Positions 1-5,820 of a DNA stretch of 5,912 nt are shown here, in pieces (positions within the stretch are counted from its first letter, which is position 1; each line of letters opens with the position of its first letter). The position numbers and the translations under genes were made by a program. Location: NCBI GenBank assembly GCA_029863035.1, contig JAOTWH010000142.1:1-5912 (forward strand), given 5' to 3'. The notes under the pieces are model-generated. The model did not search any database, was not told the DNA's origin, and was given only the letters and a program-made list of their open reading frames with translations. This stretch comes from Acidimicrobiia bacterium. Its GTDB lineage: Bacteria; Actinomycetota; Acidimicrobiia; UBA5794; JAOTWH01.

Positions 1-101
1 TCGGCCACCGCACCGTCTCGCAGTGGCACGTTGAGATCAGATCGGACGAGAACCTTGCGGCCCTCTACCTCAAGATCGTCGAGACGCAGCGCCGCAGTCA
101 C
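1..101 (-). CDS. pgk: Phosphoglycerate kinase, N-terminal fragment (cut by window edge)
   Basis: Only the first 33 codons are present. Reading from a GTG at 99-101, the protein begins MTAALRLDDLEVEG and continues into KVLVRSDLNVPL. The VLVR-D-NVPL block is the hallmark N-terminal substrate-binding segment of phosphoglycerate kinase, and its Asp and Asn contact 3-phosphoglycerate. The SDLNVPL version is typical of Actinobacteria. The enzyme transfers phosphate from 1,3-bisphosphoglycerate to ADP in cytoplasmic glycolysis and follows GAPDH in the pathway. Its start codon overlaps the gap stop codon by four bases (GTGA), so translation is probably coupled to gap. No separate Shine-Dalgarno sequence is evident within the end of gap. 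The rest of the gene lies outside the window, so its integrity cannot be judged. Confidence 0.93.
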   Translation of the reverse strand, partial: MTAALRLDDLEVEGRKVLVRSDLNVPLRDGAVA

Positions 102-1096
102 GCTCCGAGTCGGCCGACCAGATCGACAAGGCGATTGGAGTAACCCCACTCGTTGTCGTACCACCCGAAGGTCTTCACCATGCGAGCGCCCACCGCCATG
201 GTGAAGGTCGAGTCGAAAACACATGAGTGGGGATCGCCGACGATGTCTGAGGAGACGATCGGATCCTCGGTGTACTTCACGATGCCCGACATTGGCCCGG
301 CTGCCGCCTCACGGAACGCGGCGTTCACTTCGTCCACTCCGGCATCTTTCGATAGCGACACGACGAGATCGGTTATCGACCCGTCCGCCACAGGCACCCG
401 CAGAGCCTTGGCGGCCAGTTTGCCGTCGAGCTCTGGCATGATCTTGCCAACCGCCGAGGCGGCCCCGGTGCTGGTTGGCACGATGTTGAGGGCGGCGGTG
501 CGGCCGCGCCGCTTGTCGCTGTGAGGAGCGTCCTGGATGGCTTGATCTGACGTGTAGGCATGGACCGTGGTGAACATCCCATGTTCGATTCCGAATGCGT
601 CGTTCAGGATCTTGGCCATGGGGGCAACACAGTTGGTTGTGCACGACGCGTTGGAGATCAGCTTGTGGGTTGCTGGATCCAGGCCAGCATCGTTGACGCC
701 CAGTACGACGTTGTAATCGGGCTCTTCTTTCATGGGGGCGCTGACGATGACCCACTCGGCGCCCGCAGTGATGTGCTTGGCAGCGCCGTCGCGGGTGCGG
801 AACACGCCGGTGCTCTCGATTACGGCGTCGACTCCGAGGTCTGCCCACGGCAGAGCAGCGGGGTCACGCTCTGAATAGATGGTGAAGTTGTCACCGTCAA
901 CTATGAGTTCGTTCTCCTTGACCTCTACTTCGCCCGGGTAGCGGCCCAGCACGCTGTCGTACTTGAGCAGGTAACCGAGTGTGTCGGCGTCGGTGAGGTC
1001 GTTGACGCCAACGATGTCAAACCCGCTATTGGCGGCCTTGGCAGCCCGGAAGAAGTTGCGCCCGATGCGACCGAATCCGTTGATCCCCACCCTCAT
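98..1096 (-). CDS. gap: Type I glyceraldehyde-3-phosphate dehydrogenase
   Basis: This 332-residue protein has the full length usual for bacterial GapA. It oxidises glyceraldehyde-3-phosphate with NAD+ and phosphate to 1,3-bisphosphoglycerate in the cytoplasm. The Rossmann NAD-binding motif GINGFGRIGR is at residues 4-13. Asp33, after the second beta strand, contacts the adenosine ribose and favours NAD over NADP. The catalytic motif SNASCTTNC is at 148-156 with nucleophile Cys152, and the activating residue is His179 in TTVHAYT. The phosphate-site segment TSTGAA is at 208-213, and the family C-terminal signature WYDNEWGYSNR is at 312-322. The S-loop reads QDAPHSDKRRGR, with Ala190 where Bacillus GapA has Leu before the conserved Pro; this is a mild variation. 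The ATG start gives the expected N-terminus and follows a good ribosome binding site. The gene lies 31 bases after yvcK and overlaps pgk by 4 bases, so gap-pgk forms a glycolytic pair. Confidence 0.98.
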   Translation of the reverse strand: MRVGINGFGRIGRNFFRAAKAANSGFDIVGVNDLTDADTLGYLLKYDSVLGRYPGEVEVKENELIVDGDNFTIYSERDPAALPWADLGVDAVIESTGVFRTRDGAAKHITAGAEWVIVSAPMKEEPDYNVVLGVNDAGLDPATHKLISNASCTTNCVAPMAKILNDAFGIEHGMFTTVHAYTSDQAIQDAPHSDKRRGRTAALNIVPTSTGAASAVGKIMPELDGKLAAKALRVPVADGSITDLVVSLSKDAGVDEVNAAFREAAAGPMSGIVKYTEDPIVSSDIVGDPHSCVFDSTFTMAVGARMVKTFGWYDNEWGYSNRLVDLVGRLGA

Positions 1097-1104
1097 AGTT
1101 CTGT

Positions 1105-1112
1105 CCTCTCTC
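1105..1112 (-). promoter_or_regulatory. Ribosome binding site of gap
   Basis: The minus strand reads GAGAGAGG here, followed by an 8-base spacer (ACAGAACT) and the ATG of gap. It is the only clear purine-rich Shine-Dalgarno-like site in the window at normal spacing, which fits the need for independent, strong translation of gap. It lies in the 31-base gap 1097-1127 between yvcK and gap. That gap contains no terminator-like hairpin and no room for another gene. Confidence 0.65.
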
Positions 1113-1127
1113 TATTGAACCGCGAGT

Positions 1128-2096
1128 CTATGCCTTGCCTATGGCGGCCAAGACGGTACCCAAGCGATGCGGTTCGTGCATGGGCCATTCGGCCTCATGA
1201 TCGACTAGATCGGCGTTGATCAGCTCCGACGCCGCAGGTGCCTCGGCGAGCCGGAGCACCTGGTGTGGGGGCTGGACAGTGAGAGGCCCGTCGTTGGCCA
1301 CTATCACATCGGGTCGGCGAAGCTTGGCGAAGTACGCAAGTGCCTCCAAGTGATCATCGGCCGTCATGCCCAGCGTCTCGCCATCTTGAGTAATGAGGTT
1401 GAACACGTAGACGAGTGTGGCCTCGGTCTGGTTCACCGCCTGAACCATCTCGCCGACCAACAGAGGTGCCATGGTCGATGTGAACAGGCTGCCCGGACCC
1501 AACACCACATGATCAGCCCGCATCACTGCGTCCAAAGCCCTGGCGTTGGCCTCGGTCAGAGGCGGCTCTATCTCGAACCCGGTGATCTCACCACGCGTTT
1601 GAGCGATCGCCAGTTGACCCTCAACCGCGACGCCGCCGATCTCGGCTCGCAAATGCATGGCCTCGGTTGCCACCGGGATCACGGTGCCCAGTGCGCCAAG
1701 GCTGCGGGCCGCTTCGATGACGCCGAGATCGAAGTCGCCGGCGCGCTCTGCCAACGCCGCGATGATCAGGTTGCCAAGCGAGTGACCCTCCACGTCCCCC
1801 TCCGAGAACCTGAACTCGAACATGTCCCGCCACCGACTGGCCTCGGGAGAAAGGGCCAGCAGGCACCGTCTGATATCACCGGGAGGCGGTATCCCAAGCG
1901 CCGGAGCCAATCGCCCAGACGATCCCCCGTTGTCGGCTACTCCCACAATGGCCGATATGTCGGTGGTGTAGAGCTGGATGGCCTTCAGCGCCTGGGCCAG
2001 ACCGTGGCCCCCGCCGATGGCGGCCACTGCGGGACCGGCCGGCGCGTCCTCCAACGACTGGAGCAGAGCCTGGGCGGATGTCTCCGTTTCCCTCAC
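1128..2096 (-). CDS. yvcK: YvcK/CofD-like regulator (gluconeogenesis factor family)
   Basis: This 322-residue protein belongs to the YvcK family, related to the 2-phospho-L-lactate transferase CofD. Visible family blocks are GGGHGL at 28-33, ADNGGSSGRL at 54-63, PPPGDIR at 70-76, GHSLGNLIIAAL at 104-115, GPGSLFTS at 200-207 and the TQDGET region at 236-241. In Bacillus and mycobacteria (CuvA), members bind UDP-GlcNAc or related UDP-sugars and are needed for envelope integrity and growth on gluconeogenic carbon. They act as cytoplasmic regulators, with no proven enzymatic reaction. The start is a GTG that overlaps the rapZ stop codon by 4 bases (GTGA). No Shine-Dalgarno sequence precedes it, so translation probably depends on rapZ. 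There is no in-frame start just upstream. The Arg that often follows GRL is Ala here, a minor change. The family call is secure; the role in this organism is inferred from homologues. Confidence 0.95.
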   Translation of the reverse strand: MRETETSAQALLQSLEDAPAGPAVAAIGGGHGLAQALKAIQLYTTDISAIVGVADNGGSSGRLAPALGIPPPGDIRRCLLALSPEASRWRDMFEFRFSEGDVEGHSLGNLIIAALAERAGDFDLGVIEAARSLGALGTVIPVATEAMHLRAEIGGVAVEGQLAIAQTRGEITGFEIEPPLTEANARALDAVMRADHVVLGPGSLFTSTMAPLLVGEMVQAVNQTEATLVYVFNLITQDGETLGMTADDHLEALAYFAKLRRPDVIVANDGPLTVQPPHQVLRLAEAPAASELINADLVDHEAEWPMHEPHRLGTVLAAIGKA

Positions 2097-2956
2097 TGAT
2101 CGATGTCGCGATGGCTGACCGAAGCGGCCAGGTCGACATCAGCAAGCCGACGTGCGATCTCCTCGGCGATGGCCACCGAGCGGTGTCTCCCTCCAGTGCA
2201 TCCGATGCCGATGCTGAGGTACTTCTTCCCTTCCGCGATGTACTTCGGCACAAGAAACGACAACATGGCCATCAACTGCTCGAGGAAGACCTTGGCGTCT
2301 TCGTTCTTCAGTACATAGCTCGCCACGGCAGGGTCGAGACCTGTCAAGGGCCGAAGTTGCGGATCCCAGTGAGGGTTGACAAGGAAGCGCACGTCGAACA
2401 GCAGATCGACAGCTCGGGGAACTCCATACTTGAACCCGAACGACGACAAGCTGATCCGAAGCGGGCGCTCCGGGAGGCTGTCGCCGAAAGCTTGGCGCAG
2501 CTGCTCGGTTAGCTGCGGAATCGAGCGATCGGATGTGTCGATGACTATGTCGGCGGACTCGCGCAGGTTGGCCAACGCCTCGCGCTCCGCTGTCACCGAG
2601 TCGGCGAGCGTTTCCGCTTGCACCGGGTGAGGGCGACGCGCCTCGGAATAGCGTTTCAGCAAAGTGGCATCGTCGGCATCCAGGAACAGAACGGTGATGG
2701 CCACTCCCATGGCGTCCACCTCCAGCAATGCATCATCGAGCTCGTCGAATGTGAGGCCGCGTCGGGTATCGACTACCACGGCCAGACGGGCAGCCTGGCG
2801 TTGGTCGAGATCGACGTGGGTCACCACGTCACGGATCAAACTGGGTGGGAGGTTGTCGACGACTCCATAGCCCGCATCTTCGAGAAATTCGGCGGCGTGG
2901 GATCTACCCGCTCCCGACATCCCGGTGATTATCACGAGGCGAGGTTGGTCAGCCAT
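2093..2956 (-). CDS. rapZ: RapZ/YvcJ family P-loop nucleotide-binding protein
   Basis: This 287-residue protein has the usual RapZ length. The N-terminal P-loop is GMSGAGRS (residues 12-19), followed by the family motif DNLPPSLI at 34-41 and a Walker B-like strand AVVVDTR at 59-65. The C-terminal domain carries FGFKYGVP at 173-180, DVRFLVNPHW at 188-197, RPLTG at 202-206 and the signature IGCTGGRHRSV at 251-261. In E. coli this domain binds glucosamine-6-phosphate and RNA, and RapZ directs RNase E to the sRNA GlmZ. Actinobacteria lack that sRNA system as far as I know, so the local role is uncertain; its constant partnership with YvcK suggests a link to cell-wall precursor sensing. The P-loop Lys is Arg, as I recall from other actinobacterial members. 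The ATG start lies inside the end of uvrC (8-base overlap) with no clear ribosome binding site, and the end overlaps yvcK by 4 bases. Confidence 0.96.
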   Translation of the reverse strand: MADQPRLVIITGMSGAGRSHAAEFLEDAGYGVVDNLPPSLIRDVVTHVDLDQRQAARLAVVVDTRRGLTFDELDDALLEVDAMGVAITVLFLDADDATLLKRYSEARRPHPVQAETLADSVTAEREALANLRESADIVIDTSDRSIPQLTEQLRQAFGDSLPERPLRISLSSFGFKYGVPRAVDLLFDVRFLVNPHWDPQLRPLTGLDPAVASYVLKNEDAKVFLEQLMAMLSFLVPKYIAEGKKYLSIGIGCTGGRHRSVAIAEEIARRLADVDLAASVSHRDIDQ

Positions 2957-4775
2957 CGTGGAGAACCATATAGAGGTCGTCGGCGACCTTGGTGGGTACT
3001 ACCGCGGCCAATTCATCCTGGGTTGCCTCCCTGATCTTCTTGAGCGAACCAAAGTGTTTCAGTAGTGCCTTCTTACGCGCCGGTCCCACGCCCGGAGCGC
3101 CGTCAAGGACCGAGTCGACCATGCGCTTGCCACGCAGTTTGGCGTGGTACTGGTTGGCGAAACGATGGGCCTCGTCCCGCACTCTTTGCAGTAGGTATAG
3201 AGCCTCTTCGTCGCGGGGAATGCGAACCGGATCGGACCGACCCGGCAGATAGACCTCTTCCATCCTCTTGGCCAGGCCGGCGACGGGGATATCGAGATCG
3301 AGCTCGCTCAGAACCTTGACGGCCCGACTCACCTGTCCGGCGCCCCCGTCGACCAACACCAGGCTTGGCGGATAGGAGAACCGGCCCCGCTGCTCTGGCG
3401 GCTTCTCCAACTCGGCCAGGTACGCAGCGAAGCGGCGACGGACGACTTCTTCCATCGAGGCGAAATCGTCTTGACCCCGAACGGTGCGTACCTTGAAGCG
3501 GCGGTATTGGCTGCGGCGGGGTTGGCCGTCCTCCAACACGACCATCGAGCCAACGGTGTCTGTGCCCTGGATGTTCGCGATGTCGTAGGCCTCTATCCGT
3601 AGCGGGCTGTCGGGTAGGTCGAGAACGATCTGCAGGCTGCGCAACGCTCTCGCTCTTGCGTTGTGATCGCGGCTGCGACGCAAGCGGTGGCGCGAAAACT
3701 CATCGGCTGCGTTGGTGCGCCCGGTCTCAGCCAGGCGGCGCTTAGAGCCTCGCTGGGGAACTCGCAACGACACAGGGCCGTCGCGACGCTCGGCGAGCCA
3801 TGCCTCCCATACTTCAACATTGGGTGGCAGCTCGGGAACCAGCACCTCCGGAGGTGGCGATTCGTCGTCGTAGAGCTGGCCGAGCATCTTTGCCACGAGC
3901 TCAGATGTGGTCACGTCTTCGACTTTGTCGATGATCATGGCGGCCCGGCCTACCACCCGCCCCCGACGAGCCTTGAAGACGATCACCGACGCCTCGAGGT
4001 CGTCCTCCTCTACGGCGAGCAGGTCGAAGTCCTCCTTGCGCTCGCTGACCACCTCTTGGCGTTCCAGCGCTCTTTCCACCGAAACGAGCTGATCCCTGAG
4101 CCGGGCGGCCTGTTCGAATTCGAGCTCATCAGATGCGGCGAACATGGCCTTGCTCAGATCGTCCAGCACCCCGGCGCTGTCGCCCTGTAGGAAGGCGGCC
4201 AGACCGTCGACGTGCTCGGCGTACTCGTCCGGCGTGACCTCGCCAACGCACGGTCCTGAACAACGCTCGATGTGGAACAGCAGACATGGTCTACCAACCG
4301 ACGCGTGTCTCTTGTATTTGTTGTCTGAGCAGGTCCGGATGGGAAAAGTGCGAAGCAGCAGGTCGAGCGTCTGTCGTATGGCGTAAGCATGGGCATACGG
4401 GCCGAAATATTGGGTTCCCTTGCGCTTGCGGCCTCGCAACACGGTCGCTCGCGGCCACTCGTCGTCCCGGGTTATGGCGAGGTAGGGGAAGCTCTTGTCA
4501 TCGCGCAGCCGGATGTTGAAGCGCGGTTGGTGCTCCTTGATGAGGCCGTTCTCGAGATGCAACGCGGCTATCTCGGAATCGGCAACGATGAAGTCGATCG
4601 AGTCGGCGCTGTCGACCATGGCCCTGGTACGGGGTTGCAGGCCTGCTCCGAAGTAGTTCGCAACGCGCTTGCGGATCGATAGGGCCTTTCCGACGTACAG
4701 CGCCTGACCATGGCGGTCTCGGAAGATGTAGACACCGGGCGCGTCCGGGATGTCGGATGGCTCTGGCTTGTGCAC
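2949..4775 (-). CDS. uvrC: Excinuclease ABC subunit C
   Basis: UvrC is the dual-incision nuclease of nucleotide excision repair, recruited to damaged DNA by UvrB. The 608 residues show the full architecture. The GIY-YIG nuclease is at about 13-90 (GVYIF at 14-18, YVGKA at 27-31, probable catalytic Tyr27, Arg37 and Glu75). A cysteine cluster (Cys149, 164, 172, 176) matches the four ligands of the iron-sulfur cluster reported in E. coli UvrC. A UVR UvrB-binding motif lies at about 203-237. The RNase H-like 5' nuclease has Asp398 in AYDIANIQGT, Asp476 in LVDGGAGQ and RDEAHRF at 533-539. A helix-hairpin-helix tail starts near 555 (GAPGVGPARKKALL). The GTG start is chosen because an in-frame TAA lies 9 bases upstream and the GIY-YIG domain begins right after it. 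There is no Shine-Dalgarno sequence at usable distance, and a -10-like box sits where a leaderless start would need it. Confidence 0.98.
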   Translation of the reverse strand: MHKPEPSDIPDAPGVYIFRDRHGQALYVGKALSIRKRVANYFGAGLQPRTRAMVDSADSIDFIVADSEIAALHLENGLIKEHQPRFNIRLRDDKSFPYLAITRDDEWPRATVLRGRKRKGTQYFGPYAHAYAIRQTLDLLLRTFPIRTCSDNKYKRHASVGRPCLLFHIERCSGPCVGEVTPDEYAEHVDGLAAFLQGDSAGVLDDLSKAMFAASDELEFEQAARLRDQLVSVERALERQEVVSERKEDFDLLAVEEDDLEASVIVFKARRGRVVGRAAMIIDKVEDVTTSELVAKMLGQLYDDESPPPEVLVPELPPNVEVWEAWLAERRDGPVSLRVPQRGSKRRLAETGRTNAADEFSRHRLRRSRDHNARARALRSLQIVLDLPDSPLRIEAYDIANIQGTDTVGSMVVLEDGQPRRSQYRRFKVRTVRGQDDFASMEEVVRRRFAAYLAELEKPPEQRGRFSYPPSLVLVDGGAGQVSRAVKVLSELDLDIPVAGLAKRMEEVYLPGRSDPVRIPRDEEALYLLQRVRDEAHRFANQYHAKLRGKRMVDSVLDGAPGVGPARKKALLKHFGSLKKIREATQDELAAVVPTKVADDLYMVLHDG

Positions 4776-4781
4776 GTGTGA

Positions 4782-4787
4782 AGTTTA
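4782..4787 (-). promoter_or_regulatory. Candidate -10 box for leaderless uvrC transcript
   Basis: The minus strand reads TAAACT, matching the actinobacterial TANNNT -10 consensus. It is followed by exactly six bases (TCACAC) and then the GTG of uvrC. A transcript starting at the normal distance from this box would begin at or very near the G of the start codon, giving a leaderless mRNA, a common class in Actinobacteria. In support, uvrC lacks a usable Shine-Dalgarno sequence and is functionally unrelated to the gene upstream. Against it, no -35-like hexamer is found 16-18 bases further upstream, and a TANNNT match is short enough to arise by chance. Confidence 0.4.
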
Positions 4788-4790
4788 TGA

Positions 4791-4803
4791 GGAGCCTGGC
4801 TCC
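4791..4803. repeat. Small perfect inverted repeat between oxidoreductase gene and uvrC
   Basis: The 13 bases ggagcctggctcc are palindromic around a central base and can form a 5-bp GC-rich stem with a 3-base loop. They sit just after the stop of the oxidoreductase gene and upstream of uvrC. No T-run follows on the minus strand, so this is not a standard intrinsic terminator. It could be a weak attenuating or 3'-end-stabilising hairpin, a short operator, or chance. Confidence 0.3.
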
Positions 4804-4811
4804 ACCCACTC

Positions 4812-5813
4812 CTACCGCAGCGCCGGAATCACCTCAGCTCCATATGCGTCGAGAGTGGCCTCTTGGTCGTCGTGCATCAGGTAGATAGCGAACTGATCGA
4901 CGCCCAGTTCTTTCAGCTCCTGCATCCGCTCGACATGGCGTTCGACCGTGCCAACGATGCAGAACCGATCGACGATCTCGTCCGGTACGAAGTCGGTCGA
5001 TGGGTTGCCCGCCTTGCCGTGATGGGCATAGTCGTATTCCTCGCGGGCCTTGATGTAGTCGGTCAGGGCGACCGGGATGTTGGGGTCGTTCTCTCCGTAG
5101 CGATTGACCAGGTCCACCACGTGGTTGCCAACCATGCCACCGAACCAGCGGAGCTGATCGCGCTGGTGGGTGATGTTGTCCCCGACGTAGGCAGGAGCCG
5201 CCACCATGATCTTGACAGCGTCTGGATCTCTCCCCTCCTCGGCGGCGGCAGCCTTCACAGCCGCCATGGTCCACTTCAGTATCTGGGTGTCCGCCAGCTG
5301 GAGAACGAAACCGTCCGCCTTGCGCCCCACCAGGCTGAGTGCCTTCGGTCCATACCCGGCCACCCACATCGGAAGGTCCCAGCCTTCCTCGATCCAAGGG
5401 ATCTTGACTGGACAACCCTGGTAGTCCACCTCGTCGCCAGCCACCATGCCCTTGATGACGGCCATCGACTCTTCGAGGGTGGCCAGGGTCATCGGCGGGC
5501 GGCCGATGTAGCGCAACGCCGAGTCACCCCTTCCGATGGCACAGATCGTGCGGTCGCCGTACATGTCGTTGAGGGTGGCAAACAAAGATGCCAGCACCGT
5601 CCAGTCCCTAGTACCGGGATTGGTGACCAGCGGCCCCACCACCATCGACTCGGTCTCGGCCAACATGCGCGAGAAGATGACGAAGGGCTCCTGCCACAGC
5701 ACATGCGAATCGAAGGCCCAGCCGTGGCTGAAGCCTTGACCTTCGGCGCGCTTGGCGAGCTCTATTACGCGGCTGGCAGGCGGATCAGTCTGAAGTACGA
5801 CACCGAAGTCCAT
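4812..5813 (-). CDS. LLM-class F420-dependent oxidoreductase (TIGR03842/CPS_4043-like)
   Basis: The 333-residue protein is a luciferase-like (bacterial luciferase/MER fold) TIM-barrel oxidoreductase, a superfamily that uses F420 or FMN for hydride transfer. Recognisable segments are MDFGVVLQTDPP at 1-12, GWAFDSHVLWQEP at 31-43, the GPLVTNPGTRDW block at 60-71, the IGRGDSA phosphate-binding-type loop at 93-99, WVAGYGPKAL at 150-159, the WFGGMVGNHV segment at 223-232 and VPDEIVDRFC at 276-285. The pattern matches my memory of the TIGR03842 family in sequence and length. The substrate is unknown. I chose the ATG at 5811-5813 because it begins the conserved first beta strand; the longer TTG-initiated reading to 5888 adds 25 low-complexity residues and overlaps the upstream gene. 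The gene starts 7 bases after the mmsA-like stop codon, implying co-transcription. No strong Shine-Dalgarno sequence is seen. No signal peptide or membrane segment is seen, so it should be cytoplasmic. Confidence 0.88.
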   Translation of the reverse strand: MDFGVVLQTDPPASRVIELAKRAEGQGFSHGWAFDSHVLWQEPFVIFSRMLAETESMVVGPLVTNPGTRDWTVLASLFATLNDMYGDRTICAIGRGDSALRYIGRPPMTLATLEESMAVIKGMVAGDEVDYQGCPVKIPWIEEGWDLPMWVAGYGPKALSLVGRKADGFVLQLADTQILKWTMAAVKAAAAEEGRDPDAVKIMVAAPAYVGDNITHQRDQLRWFGGMVGNHVVDLVNRYGENDPNIPVALTDYIKAREEYDYAHHGKAGNPSTDFVPDEIVDRFCIVGTVERHVERMQELKELGVDQFAIYLMHDDQEATLDAYGAEVIPALR

Positions 5814-5820
5814 TCGGAGT

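Noticed and set aside
309..848. Minus-strand frame of 179 codons inside gap
   Set aside because: It is an out-of-frame reading of the GAPDH gene, very Arg-rich and without family motifs.
1125..1153. Possible gap promoter: TAGACT at the yvcK stop codon with a weak TTGG-containing -35 upstream
   Set aside because: The -10 match is only TANNNT and overlaps the stop codon. The -35 is poor and at awkward spacing, so it is not distinguishable from chance, though an internal gap promoter would make biological sense.
1263..2099. Plus-strand open frame of 278 codons opposite yvcK
   Set aside because: It is a codon-bias shadow of yvcK; the translation is rich in His, Arg and Gln with no domain-like pattern and no ribosome binding site.
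4791..4803. Intrinsic terminator after the oxidoreductase gene
   Set aside because: The stem is only about 5 bp and no T-run follows on the transcribed strand, so it is listed only as an inverted repeat.
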